Shown here: one piece after another, positions 54,539 through 63,596 of the stretch
How positions within the stretch are numbered: position 1 is the first letter of the stretch
Layout: the number at the start of each line of letters is the position of its first letter
Assembly: GCF_001298465.1 (NCBI RefSeq)
Contig: NZ_CP012541.1
Coordinates: 744,001 to 808,000 of the forward strand
Direction of reading: 5' to 3'
DNA: 64,000 bases
Origin: Campylobacter concisus
GTDB lineage: Bacteria > Campylobacterota > Campylobacteria > Campylobacterales > Campylobacteraceae
The notes under the pieces: generated by a model
Seen by the model: only the letters and a program-made list of their open reading frames with translations
The model's database searches: none
Told to the model about the DNA's origin: nothing
Made by a program: the position numbers and the translations under genes

Positions 54539-56632
54539 TTAGCTCTCTTTTAAGAGTTTGCTTGCGAGCATATCGGCTTTTGCTTTATCTGTATCTTTTT
54601 TTACGGATTTATAAATTTTAGATATATAATTTTCCAAAACTTCGTGGCAAGATATTACTTTTTCGTTTTCGCTTCTTGCTACTTTTACGTATTCACCGCT
54701 ATTTTGTAGCTCAAAAGCCAGGTCGTTGTCGCTTAGCTGAAGCTCTAAAATTTCAAGTAGCCTCTCTTGAAGCCTAGGCTCAAAAATAGGCGTCATAAGC
54801 TCCAAGCGACGCTCTAGATTTCGTGGCATCCAGTCAGCGCTTGAGATATAAATTTTTGGCTGAGCATGTTTAAAATATAAAATTCTAGCGTGCTCTAAGT
54901 ATTTGCCAATTATTGAGCGAACTTTTATATTTTCGCTTTTTCCTTTTATGCTAGGCCTTAGTCCGCATACGCCACGAACTATTAGATCGATTTTGACGCC
55001 TGCATTTGAGGCATTGCTAAGCTCATTTATCACGTCTTCATCAATTAGGGCGTTCATTTTAGTGATGATTCTACCTTCGCTTCCTTTACTTGCCTCCACT
55101 CTTATCTTTTCTATAATGCGCTCTTTTATCTGAAAAGGCGACATGCTAAGAGCGTTTAGGCGACGGTTTTTATTATACCCTGAGAGGATGTGAAAAAATG
55201 AGGTCGTATCCTGGCTAAATTCTTCTTTGCTTGTAAATAGGCTCACGTCGGTGTAAATTTTAGCCGAACTGCCGTTGTAGTTGCCTGTACCAAAGTGCAT
55301 GTAAAATTTAAGCTTATCGCCGATTTGGCGGATGACCTGGCTAACTTTTGCATGCACCTTAAAGCCTGTGATACCATATATCACGTGCGCCCCAGCATCT
55401 TCAAGTGCCTTTGCCCAGTGCAAGTTATTTTCCTCATCAAACCTTGCCTTTAGCTCAACCATCACGGTTACTTGCTTGCCGTCACTTGCGGCGTCTATTA
55501 GACTTTGAATTATTGGTGAGCTTTTATCGACTCTATAAAGTGTCATTCGAATAGATATGACTTTTGGATCTTTGCTAGCTTCTTTTATAAAGCTTACAAC
55601 TGGATCAAAGCTCTCAAATGGATGCACTAAGAGTACATCTTCTTTATCTATGGCGTCAAACACAGATATGCCATTACCAAATGGTGGTAGTGTTTTTGGA
55701 ACGTAAGGTGTATTTGCTAGGTGGGTAAAATTTTTACTTCCAGCTATCTCCCAAAGCGAGCTAAGAGTGAGTGGGATACTTGAAAAATAGACATCTTTAT
55801 GAAAAATTTTCATATGAAAATTTAAGAAGTCCAAGATGTCAGCATCTACATTTTTATCAATTTGCATACGAACAAAAGCCCCTTTTCTGCGAAGCTTTAG
55901 TCCTTGCTCAAGTATCATCATAAAATCATCCGCCTCTTCTTCTTCGATGACGATATCAGCGTTTCTTGTCACTCTAAAAGCAGCCGAGCTAAGTAGCTTA
56001 TACCCTGGAAAAATTTCTTCTGCGTGGCGGTGTACGATCGTTTCAATCGGCACAAAAACATTACTACTTGGCTGTGTAAAACGTGGCAAGACTCTTGAAA
56101 TTCTTATCATGCCGTATTTTAAAATTTCTGGATGCTCAATATCGGCAAGCTTAACTGCAAGCGAGAAGCTAAGGTTGTTTAGGTGCGGAAATGGATGAGT
56201 CGCATCGACAGCGATAGGCACGATGACTGGCAAGATATTTGAGAAAAAGTATTCGTCACACTTTTGTTTCAAGCTATCATCAAGCTCGTCATAATTTTTT
56301 ATAAAAAGCCCCTCTTTGCTAAGAGCATTTACTGTTTTTTTATAGTGATCTTCTACTAAATTTTGCTCATTTTGTAGATATTTTCTAATCTCTCTTAGCT
56401 GATCAAGTGGGCTCATGCCATCGCCACTGCTTGTAGTAGCTCCAGCTGCAAAAAGCTGCTTTAAGCCAGCAACTCTGATCATATAAAACTCGTCTAGGTT
56501 TGTCATATAAATAGCTATAAATTTTAGCTTTTCAAGTAAAGGAATTTCCTTTTCACACTGAGCGAGCACCCTTGAATTAAAGCGTAGCCAGCTTAATTCT
56601 CGGTTTATAAAAAGAGTTTCATTTTCGCTCAT
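54539..56632 (-). CDS. ppk: Polyphosphate kinase 1
   Basis: 697 residues from ATG 56632, better spaced from AAGGAG than the ATG one codon upstream. N-terminal [11 protein letters not shown] domain; catalytic histidine in [21 protein letters not shown]-terminal HKD-like half with [29 protein letters not shown]. Makes inorganic polyphosphate from ATP; in Campylobacter linked to stress and virulence (family knowledge). Confidence 0.98.
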   Translation of the reverse strand: MSENETLFINRELSWLRFNSRVLAQCEKEIPLLEKLKFIAIYMTNLDEFYMIRVAGLKQLFAAGATTSSGDGMSPLDQLREIRKYLQNEQNLVEDHYKKTVNALSKEGLFIKNYDELDDSLKQKCDEYFFSNILPVIVPIAVDATHPFPHLNNLSFSLAVKLADIEHPEILKYGMIRISRVLPRFTQPSSNVFVPIETIVHRHAEEIFPGYKLLSSAAFRVTRNADIVIEEEEADDFMMILEQGLKLRRKGAFVRMQIDKNVDADILDFLNFHMKIFHKDVYFSSIPLTLSSLWEIAGSKNFTHLANTPYVPKTLPPFGNGISVFDAIDKEDVLLVHPFESFDPVVSFIKEASKDPKVISIRMTLYRVDKSSPIIQSLIDAASDGKQVTVMVELKARFDEENNLHWAKALEDAGAHVIYGITGFKVHAKVSQVIRQIGDKLKFYMHFGTGNYNGSSAKIYTDVSLFTSKEEFSQDTTSFFHILSGYNKNRRLNALSMSPFQIKERIIEKIRVEASKGSEGRIITKMNALIDEDVINELSNASNAGVKIDLIVRGVCGLRPSIKGKSENIKVRSIIGKYLEHARILYFKHAQPKIYISSADWMPRNLERRLELMTPIFEPRLQERLLEILELQLSDNDLAFELQNSGEYVKVARSENEKVISCHEVLENYISKIYKSVKKDTDKAKADMLASKLLKES

Positions 56633-56745
56633 CATCTTCTCCTTGTGTGTTTTTGAGTTATTTTATGATATATGCGGTTATAAAGTTCTTACTTTATTTA
56701 AAATTTTGGTTACAATAAGCCAAAACTTAAATTTAAAGGCTTATT

Positions 56746-56826
56746 ATGTCTGATTATGTGATATTAGTTGGTATCTTTTTAGTGGCAGTCGTTGTTTTTG
56801 CGCTTATTAAAAAGATATCGTTTTAG
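56746..56826 (+). CDS. 26-residue single-helix membrane peptide
   Basis: ATG at 56746 after TTAAAGGC, stop at 56824-56826. Product is almost one membrane helix (YVILVGIFLVAVVVFALIKKI) flanked by an acidic N-terminus and two lysines, the positive-inside pattern. TACAAT (56711-56716) is a possible -10. Overlaps the convergent Nudix stop by 4 nt. No family recognised; too short for standard gene callers. Confidence 0.45.
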   Translation: MSDYVILVGIFLVAVVVFALIKKISF

Positions 56827-57407
56827 CTTTTAAATTTCTCCCACCACAAATAAGCAAATATGAGCCCAAAGCCCTTGACTTTGCTCTCGTCAAAGGCAAA
56901 TTTCATCATATCTTCTCGTTTTATAAAAACAAGCTCGATATCTTCGCCATCGACGCCACCGCCAGAATTTACCTTCATACTCTCATCGATCTTTGCGTAA
57001 AACATCGTTTGTGTGTTGCCTCCAAAGCCAAAAGCACCGTATGTCATTGTGATACGCTCTATCTCTTTTAGCTCATAGCCCACTTCTTCGATCGCTTCTT
57101 CTCTGGCTGTTTGCTCTTCGCTTAGTCCTTTATCCATAAGCCCTGCGCAAAGCTCGTAAGTAAAGCCTTGCTCATTTGTTTTGATGCCTTCTTTCTCTTG
57201 TGAGTACCAAACAGCCGGGCGAAACTGCTTTACAAATAAAAAGGCATCTTTTTGCTCGTGATATAAAAAAATACTAACGCTATTCATCACTTTTACGCAG
57301 TCCCAATCTCTTTGAACACCATTTTGCATAAATTTCATCTTAAATGGCTTTAGGTATTTTGACTCATCAAGAGGCAGAATTTCTAAATTAGTTATAGTAG
57401 TATCCAT
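56823..57407 (-). CDS. Nudix hydrolase, NUDT14/ADP-sugar type
   Basis: 194 residues. Nudix-box region AGLMDKGLSEEQTAREEAIE with EEVGYE. The spacing differs from the classic GX5EX7REUXEEXGU but resembles the UDP-sugar/ADP-ribose pyrophosphatase (NUDT14) variant. Likely hydrolyses a nucleotide sugar; exact substrate unknown. Overlaps mgtE by 16 nt, hence co-transcribed with it. Confidence 0.85.
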   Translation of the reverse strand: MDTTITNLEILPLDESKYLKPFKMKFMQNGVQRDWDCVKVMNSVSIFLYHEQKDAFLFVKQFRPAVWYSQEKEGIKTNEQGFTYELCAGLMDKGLSEEQTAREEAIEEVGYELKEIERITMTYGAFGFGGNTQTMFYAKIDESMKVNSGGGVDGEDIELVFIKREDMMKFAFDESKVKGFGLIFAYLWWEKFKS

Positions 57408-58759
57408 TTTGCAAGTCCTAAAAAGCTAAAAAATCCTATCGCATCTGTAAAAGTAGTAAGAATGACGGCTGAGCCGACTGCAGGATCTATGTTAAAGCGC
57501 CTTAGCATTAAAGGTATGATCGTGCCAAAAAAGCCAGCAAAGAATAAATTTGTAACCATGCTAAGCCCAATAACAACGCCAAGCATACCTTTGTCAAACC
57601 AAACAGAGGCAATTATGCCCATTACCACACCAAAGATTAGTCCATTTATGAGTGAAATACTAACCTCGCGTTTTAAGACATTTTTGGCATCTTTAAACTC
57701 TATCTCGCCAAGTGCCAAACGGCGAACCGTAACGGCAAGCGCTTGTGTGCCGGTATTTCCACCCATTGATGCAACTATTGGCATTAAAACAGCAAGAGCG
57801 ACGTAGGCTGCGATTGTCTCGTCAAAAAGTCCGATTATGGATGAGCTAAAAAGAGCTGTTAGTAAATTTACGCCAAGCCAAACCGCACGACCACGACCAG
57901 CCTTAAAAAGCGTATCGTCCTCTTCTGACTCGTCATCAACGCCGGCTAGGTTATAAATTTGCTCAGTTGCACTCTCTTGAATATAGTCGTGAATATCATC
58001 AGATGTGATACGACCAAGCAAAATTCCAGTGCTACTTGTAACTGCGATAACATTTAAATCGTACTCTTGAAACATATCAGCGACATTTTGCATAAGGTCC
58101 ATATCATTTGCAACATGTGGCTTGTAATGATCGATCTGTGCTGACTCGATATTTTGCTTTAGCGTCTTTGTAAAATCAAAAAGTATAAGATCTTCAAGTG
58201 GGATAGCGTATTGTAAAACGCCATTTTTATCGATGATAAAAAGCTGAGAGATATTTTCTAGCTTGCCTTCTTGCTTTTCTCGTCTAAGTCTTGCTACTGC
58301 ATTGCCAAGCTTTTCTTCAAGGTGAGCCGAAAAAAGCTCTGTTTGCATGTGAGCACCAGCTCTATCTTCTTCGTAGCTTCTAAGTCTTAAAATTTCATTT
58401 TGGTTTTCTCTATCAAGCTCGTTAAAAAGCTCTCTAGCTTTATCTTCGTCGATATCCTCGATGTATTGAAGCAAATCAGTCGCATCATCGCTCTCTAGCT
58501 CTTCAAGTGCTTCTACGATCTTTTCAGCTGGAAGTTGTTCGATCACATCTTTTAGCATATGATCAGGTAACTCAATAGCAACATCACCTAAAATTTCAGG
58601 ATCTAGCTTCTCAAGATAGTGAGCAAAAAGCTCTTCATCGTGCTTTTTAAGTGTTTTTAGGTGCTGGGCTAGCTCGTAAGGTGAGAGTTCATTGTCTTCT
58701 AAATTTTCATCTAAATGCTGATCTATCAGCTCTTTTGCTTCATCTAGTTCTTGATTCAA
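57392..58759 (-). CDS. mgtE: Magnesium transporter MgtE
   Basis: 455 residues. Cytosolic N domain (superhelical, ~25-135), a pair of CBS domains (~140-265) that sense Mg2+, a plug helix and five membrane helices (~285-455). ASMGGNTGTQALAVTVR and the pore aspartate in TTFTDAIGFFSFLGLA are the family's hallmarks. Upstream of the Nudix gene; pgp3 lies 9 nt upstream, so the three form one minus-strand operon. Confidence 0.95.
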   Translation of the reverse strand: MNQELDEAKELIDQHLDENLEDNELSPYELAQHLKTLKKHDEELFAHYLEKLDPEILGDVAIELPDHMLKDVIEQLPAEKIVEALEELESDDATDLLQYIEDIDEDKARELFNELDRENQNEILRLRSYEEDRAGAHMQTELFSAHLEEKLGNAVARLRREKQEGKLENISQLFIIDKNGVLQYAIPLEDLILFDFTKTLKQNIESAQIDHYKPHVANDMDLMQNVADMFQEYDLNVIAVTSSTGILLGRITSDDIHDYIQESATEQIYNLAGVDDESEEDDTLFKAGRGRAVWLGVNLLTALFSSSIIGLFDETIAAYVALAVLMPIVASMGGNTGTQALAVTVRRLALGEIEFKDAKNVLKREVSISLINGLIFGVVMGIIASVWFDKGMLGVVIGLSMVTNLFFAGFFGTIIPLMLRRFNIDPAVGSAVILTTFTDAIGFFSFLGLAKWILL

Positions 58760-58768
58760 AATTTGCCT

Positions 58769-59938
58769 TTAAAATTCTATTACGTTAGGGAAAAATTCCA
58801 CTTTATGATACTCTTTTTCGTTGCTTAAAGCATTTTTTATTAGCTCATCATTTTTACTAACAACTGCTTTAAATTTAGCTGATTCTTTCTTATCCTCTAG
58901 GCTTTTAACGACCTTTATTGCACTTTCTGGATTGATAGGTTTATTGTCTCTATAAAGACCAAAATGAAGGTGTGGCCCTGTGCTCATACCGCTTGTGCCA
59001 ACGTAGGCTATAAGCGTGCCTTGTTTGACTTTTAGACCACCTTTTATGCCTTTAGCAAAGCCATTTAGGTGAGCATAAAGTGTCTCGTAGCCACCAGCAT
59101 GAGAGATGATGACGGTTCTGCCATATCCGCTTTTTTGTCCGACAAATTTAACCGTACCATCGCCTGCGGCTTTGATTGGTGTACCTTTTGGAGCACCGTA
59201 GTCAACGCCAAGGTGCGCTCTATATCTTTGTAAAATAGGGTGCCATCTTTTTAGAGTAAAAGCTGATGTGATTCTAGCGTTTGCAAGAGGGCGAACTAGT
59301 AAAAATTTATCATTTTTCTTTCCGTTTTTATCATAAAATTTATCTTCAAATTTATACATGACATATCGTTTATTTTTTGTTTCTATCATCGCAGCATAGA
59401 TTTCTGGAGTGCCAAAAGAGCGGCCCATACGTATTTTTTGATTATAAACGATAGCGATCGTATCGCCTTTGTTTATCTTTTTAAAATCAATGCCACTTCC
59501 TTTAAAAATTTCTTTAAAGCCAAGAGCTAGCGTGCCAGAGCCAGTGTAGTCAAAAATGTCTTCAGAGACTGATTTGTCCACCTTTAAGGCTAAAAATTTA
59601 TCCTCACTTTGATAAGAGATGGGAAGAAATTCGAGCTTAAATTTATCATTGTCATCTCTAAAAATATGCATTTGAAGCTCGTCACTAACAGGGATTAGTA
59701 CTTGTTTAGTGTTACCGTTGTCGTCTTTATAAATTTGATACTTTGTGCCAGCGATGATCTCTTCTGTTAGCTCTTGATCTTCGGTTGCTAAGTTATAGTA
59801 AAGTGAAAGTGGGATTTTGTTTGTCTCTAAGAAATTTAAGAAGTTACTTCCATTTGGCCAGCTAAGCTCGTCGACACTTGGCTTTATAGCGTATAAATTT
59901 ATAGATAATATTGCAAAAATTATAAAAATACGAGGCAT
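58769..59938 (-). CDS. pgp3: M23 peptidoglycan peptidase, Pgp3/Csd3-like
   Basis: 389 residues with a short signal peptide (MPRIFIIFAILSINLYA). Two N-terminal regulatory domains (~30-215) precede a LytM domain with zinc ligands in HLGVDYG and HLHFG plus the YETLYAHL motif. Matches Csd3/HdpA of Helicobacter and Pgp3 of Campylobacter, D,D-endo/carboxypeptidases that set helical cell shape. First gene of the mgtE-Nudix operon. Confidence 0.9.
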   Translation of the reverse strand: MPRIFIIFAILSINLYAIKPSVDELSWPNGSNFLNFLETNKIPLSLYYNLATEDQELTEEIIAGTKYQIYKDDNGNTKQVLIPVSDELQMHIFRDDNDKFKLEFLPISYQSEDKFLALKVDKSVSEDIFDYTGSGTLALGFKEIFKGSGIDFKKINKGDTIAIVYNQKIRMGRSFGTPEIYAAMIETKNKRYVMYKFEDKFYDKNGKKNDKFLLVRPLANARITSAFTLKRWHPILQRYRAHLGVDYGAPKGTPIKAAGDGTVKFVGQKSGYGRTVIISHAGGYETLYAHLNGFAKGIKGGLKVKQGTLIAYVGTSGMSTGPHLHFGLYRDNKPINPESAIKVVKSLEDKKESAKFKAVVSKNDELIKNALSNEKEYHKVEFFPNVIEF

Positions 59939-60014
59939 TAATGTCCTTTTAAAAAGCTGGTGGGATTTTAACTAAAACTTGCTTTAATTTTGCAAAAGAT
60001 AAAGCATTTTAGGC

Positions 60015-60020
60015 TATAAT
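60015..60020 (+). promoter_or_regulatory. -10 box of the PgbA-like gene
   Basis: TATAAT in AGGCTATAATCGC, 31 nt before the TTG start; the pgp3 gene diverges to the left. Confidence 0.55.
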
Positions 60021-60051
60021 CGCTCTAAAAATTTAAACTTAGGAGATATTT

Positions 60052-60774
60052 TTGAAACGTATATTTGTGATTTTATCGCTAGTTTTTGGCTTTGCTTTTG
60101 GGGCTGATTTTTCTTTAAATGAGTATAGAACTCCTATAATTAGCGTCGATAGTGATGGCACAGCGACAATAGTTGATAGTCCAGAAATTTTAATTGGCTC
60201 AAGTGGCGTTGTGCTTCATAAATTTGACACTGATAGCTCTATCATCGCAAGAGTCAGTGTTATCTCAAAAAATTCTGGCTTTGCTAAGATTAGATTTGAA
60301 GTGTTTGATCTACTTGAACAAAAAGCGCTCCCACTTCCAGGCATTGCACCTGCAAATGGCGATATGGTCGTGCTAAACTATCTTTATAACCGCTCATTAA
60401 TCATTGTGCCAAATAAAGAAATTTACGAAGAGATCACATCTGCGTTTCCAAATATGATATTTATCCATCCAGACCTTATTGGAGCGTATCTAAGCTACGA
60501 ATACAAGCCAAATCCAAGCAGAGATGACTTTAGAAAAATGTGTGCTCAAAGTGCAGCTGGCTTAATTTTTATAGCAATGGATGGTAGGAGCGTTTTTGCT
60601 GATTGCCAAAGCTTTAAAGTGCTAAAAGAATTTAAAAGTGGCGAGGTTGAGTACTATCAACTTCCATTTTATACAAGAGTTAGCGACATAGACACCGTCT
60701 TTTGGAAGCTAAATAGCGAGCACATCAACAACTACGACGCTCACTACGAAAAACTTTTTGAAGAAGACAACTGA
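60052..60774 (+). CDS. Plasminogen-binding protein N-terminal domain (PgbA-like)
   Basis: 240 residues from TTG 60052 (after AGGAGAT). Signal peptide MKRIFVILSLVFGFAFG. The rest (EYRTPIISVDSDGTATIVDS, SGVVLHKFD, GIAPANGDMVVLNYLYNRSLIIVPN) matches the PgbA/PgbB N-terminal domain known from Helicobacter. Unlike H. pylori PgbA it lacks the long Lys-rich C-terminal region that binds plasminogen, so that activity is doubtful. 3 nt before the YihY gene. Confidence 0.8.
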   Translation: MKRIFVILSLVFGFAFGADFSLNEYRTPIISVDSDGTATIVDSPEILIGSSGVVLHKFDTDSSIIARVSVISKNSGFAKIRFEVFDLLEQKALPLPGIAPANGDMVVLNYLYNRSLIIVPNKEIYEEITSAFPNMIFIHPDLIGAYLSYEYKPNPSRDDFRKMCAQSAAGLIFIAMDGRSVFADCQSFKVLKEFKSGEVEYYQLPFYTRVSDIDTVFWKLNSEHINNYDAHYEKLFEEDN

Positions 60775-60777
60775 TAA

Positions 60778-61599
60778 ATGAGCCGTTTGTTCTTAAGTAA
60801 GCAAAATTTAAAGGAGTTTTTAAATTTGCTCCCAACGCTTAAGGACAAAGAGCTCTTTCACTATGCCTCAAGCCTTAGTTTTCATACGATTTTATCGATC
60901 ATTCCGATACTTCTTATATCGTTTTCTATCTTTACAAAACTGCCTAGTTTTGAGGATTATTACGCCAAAATTCAAGACTTTATATTTTCAGCTCTTTTGC
61001 CAAGTAATCAAGAGATCATCTCAAACTACTTGCAAAATTTCTTACAAAATAGCGGAAATTTAGGCTTAGTTGGCTTTGTAGCGATGATATTTACATCGGC
61101 TATGTTTTTTAGCGACTATGAATATGTAGTTTTAAAAGTGACACGTGCAAATAAAGCTAGAGGATTTTGGTCGGCACTTAGCTCATACTGGACGCTTATA
61201 ACGCTTGCACCACTTGGCCTTGCCGGTAGTTTTTATCTCTCAAGCCTCATTCAAGAGATGCTAAACTCAAACGTGATCACAAACTCGATAAATTTTTTAA
61301 GCATATTCCCATATCTCATCATCTGGGCGATATTTTGCATCACATATCTCATCTCAGTAAATGACGAGATAAAGTTTAAAAGCGCACTTTTTAGCTCATT
61401 TGCAGCCTCGCTTGTTTGGTATCTTGGAAAGTCGGCCTTTGTCTATTACGTCCTTTACAACAAGACCTATCTAAGCGTTTATGGCTCGTTTTCAGCCGTG
61501 CTTTTTTTCTTTGTCTGGATCTATATATCGTGGATCATCTTTTTATATGGACTAAAGCTTTGTGCTTATCTCTCAAACAGCTCAAAATTTAAAAGATAA
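60778..61599 (+). CDS. YihY/BrkB family membrane protein
   Basis: 273 residues, six membrane helices. HYASSLSFHTILSIIPILLISFSIF is the YihY start; NKTYLSVYGSFSAVLFFFVWIYISWIIFLYG near the C-terminus is the family signature. Old annotation as RNase BN is considered wrong; suggested roles include transport and resistance. Second gene of the PgbA-like pair. Confidence 0.9.
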   Translation: MSRLFLSKQNLKEFLNLLPTLKDKELFHYASSLSFHTILSIIPILLISFSIFTKLPSFEDYYAKIQDFIFSALLPSNQEIISNYLQNFLQNSGNLGLVGFVAMIFTSAMFFSDYEYVVLKVTRANKARGFWSALSSYWTLITLAPLGLAGSFYLSSLIQEMLNSNVITNSINFLSIFPYLIIWAIFCITYLISVNDEIKFKSALFSSFAASLVWYLGKSAFVYYVLYNKTYLSVYGSFSAVLFFFVWIYISWIIFLYGLKLCAYLSNSSKFKR

Positions 61600-61613
61600 A
61601 TTTAATAGTTAGT

Positions 61614-61652
61614 ACCAGCTGGCAATATATTTTTATAAATTTACCAGCTGGT
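61614..61652. terminator. Terminator hairpin after YihY gene
   Basis: Stem ACCAGCTGG / CCAGCTGGT (61614-61622, 61644-61652) with an A/T-rich 21-nt loop, between convergent genes. Each arm is itself nearly palindromic (CCAGCTGG). T-rich downstream. Confidence 0.55.
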
Positions 61653-61689
61653 GTGATTTGTATTATTTTATGTAGAATATTATGTAAAA

Positions 61690-62715
61690 TCAGCGTTTAA
61701 ACTCGCAAATTTCTATCTTTACGCCAAGTTCTTTGCTAAATTCTTTAGCCTTTTTCTCTAGCTCGTCTTTGTCAAAGCAGATAAGATCTATGTAAGATCG
61801 CATCTCGCCATTTGCTTCACCTATGATCTCACAAATTTCACTCTCTTTTAGCGCATCTGAAATTTTGTTTTTGCTATCAACGCCAAACTGTATGTCGCCA
61901 CCGTGAGATATGGCTAAAAAGCAAAAATTTATGCCAAGCTCAAAAGCTTCGTTATAAGTATCGCTTGCACCGTCGTAGTACTAGTTTAGTAGCTCGCTAA
62001 GAGATGTATATCCTGTAAAAACGTCGTCACGTAGTTCATTTGAACGAGGCTCTAGCTCATAGACCATAAAATTCTTAAGCGGCTCGTTTGAGGCTTCTTT
62101 GCCAAATTTATCATCTATAAGATCGGTAAAGTCGATCAGCGGCACGCCTTTTTCTCTTGGCTCGTCCACGATCTCAAACTCTCCAAGCATATTTATCATG
62201 ATCATCTCACCAACTACGTTGTCACAAAGTATGAGAGATAATGTATAAGCCTTATTTTCATCTTCGCTTTTAAGCTTGCTTAGAGTTTCGTTGTAGAGAC
62301 ACATATCTACGCTTTTGTCATTGAAATTTGCATAGACCATGACGTCGTTTGCATCAACACTTACGCCATACATCTGTATAGTAGCGACGTTTCGTGGTGC
62401 ACGTGGTTTGCCAAGTGTGCAAGTAAGCTTTGCTTCATACTCTTTTGGCATACGCGATTTGATAAATTTAAGCCACAAAAGCCTATGTTTAAGTCCTTCT
62501 GGAGTAAGTACTAGATCGATCTTCCCATCAATAAGGCCTATCATAAAAGTTGGATCAACCAAACATAAATTTAGTGCCTCTTCGGTCATCTTGCTTGCAG
62601 CTTCAAAATTTTTATCTTCTAAATTTTGTTTGATGGCGTCTAAATTTTTGCCAAACTCGCTCCAAAATTTATCAACTCTGCTTGCAAAGCTAGAGCTCTT
62701 TTTAGAAAACCACAT
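61690..62715 (-). pseudogene. Conserved hypothetical gene interrupted by in-frame TAG
   Basis: The first 244 codons (62715 down to 61984) end at TAG 61981-61983. The same frame then stays open for 96 further codons to TGA at 61690: YYDGASDTYNEAFELGINF ... SYIDLICFDKDELEKKAKEF ... VKIEICEFKR, clearly protein-like. A CAG to TAG change (LLNQYYDG) would explain it. The intact product would be ~341 residues, cytoplasmic, with no recognised family; the N-terminal part is helical, the middle beta-rich (AKLTCTLGKPRAPRNVATI). Upstream neighbour is the phosphatase, 2 nt away. The truncated 244-residue form may still be made. Confidence 0.75.
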
Positions 62716-62717
62716 TT

Positions 62718-63419
62718 TTATCCTTGTTTATTAAATTTTTCAACATTTTTTTGCGCATAAATTTTCATCGATGGAAATTCTAAGGCACTTAGCTTATCAT
62801 ATCCCTCTTCATTAAAAACACATCCAGTATCAATATTAGCGCTATTTGTATAGAGCTTAGCCTCACGCACTGGCGTGTGTCCGTAGACGTTAAATACGCC
62901 TTCTACTTGCGTCATATCGCCTCTGCCTGATAGTACATGCCTTCTAAACTCATCTCTTGATCTATCATCATCTCTTAAGTCCCAAAATTTACCAACGGCC
63001 GAGTGAGAGACGACTAGATGCTCGCCATTTTGGTTTTTACACTCTTTAAACTCCAGATAAACTGGCCTTTGATCTAAAAAGTCAATATGCCTTTGCTTGA
63101 ACCCCACGCTTTGGCCAAGGTATGATCCATATGTCGCCACGCCACCATTGTTGAAAAACCAACTCGTGTCAAACGGTGCTTGGTTGTTTAAAAATTCATA
63201 TTTATTGCTTAGCAGTCTGCGCTCATGATTTCCCATTACCATTTTATAGTTATTTTGTATGATTAGCTCGACTACATTGCAACTAAAAAGCCCCCGATCT
63301 ATTACATCTCCGACAAAGCAAATTTGTGATTTTTCTTTGTCTGGAAACTGCTTGATAAGCTCTAAAAGTGTGTTAAAACAGCCGTGCACATCGCCTATGA
63401 TATAAATTTGCTCGCTCAA
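62718..63419 (-). CDS. Calcineurin-like metallophosphoesterase
   Basis: 233 residues. Metal-binding motifs GDVHGC (9-14), GDVIDRG (~37-43), GNHERRL (~63-69) and the later HSA and YGHTPV match PrpA/ApaH-type serine/threonine phosphatases or diadenosine tetraphosphatases. Substrate unknown. Upstream of the amber-interrupted gene and probably co-transcribed. The gap to the aldehyde dehydrogenase (63420-63596) holds a -10-like TAAAAT (minus) and nothing else evident. Confidence 0.9.
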   Translation of the reverse strand: MSEQIYIIGDVHGCFNTLLELIKQFPDKEKSQICFVGDVIDRGLFSCNVVELIIQNNYKMVMGNHERRLLSNKYEFLNNQAPFDTSWFFNNGGVATYGSYLGQSVGFKQRHIDFLDQRPVYLEFKECKNQNGEHLVVSHSAVGKFWDLRDDDRSRDEFRRHVLSGRGDMTQVEGVFNVYGHTPVREAKLYTNSANIDTGCVFNEEGYDKLSALEFPSMKIYAQKNVEKFNKQG

Positions 63420-63574
63420 TTTTTCTCCTTTGTGCCAAATTTTAGTCTATTAAGCTTAAAAATGTAGTGTAAAAAAACACTTTTGTATAGCTGTACTATA
63501 TTGGTGTAATGCTAGCGATATATTAAAGTTAAAACCTAGTAAAAGTATTTAAAATTTAAGGAATTTAAAGTAGA

Positions 63575-63592
63575 AGGGAGCCTAAGCTCCCT
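63575..63592 (-). terminator. Terminator after aldehyde dehydrogenase
   Basis: Stem AGGGAGC / GCTCCCT (63575-63581, 63586-63592) with a 4-nt loop, 4 nt beyond the dehydrogenase stop. Confidence 0.7.
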
Positions 63593-63596
63593 AAAA

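Noticed and set aside
61981..61983. TAG as pyrrolysine or other recoding
   Set aside because: No Pyl genes expected in Campylobacter and the simple CAG to TAG change explains the pattern.
63466..63481. AGTGT/ACACT hairpin as terminator in the phosphatase-dehydrogenase gap
   Set aside because: Only 5 bp with an A-only loop, upstream rather than downstream of the phosphatase gene.
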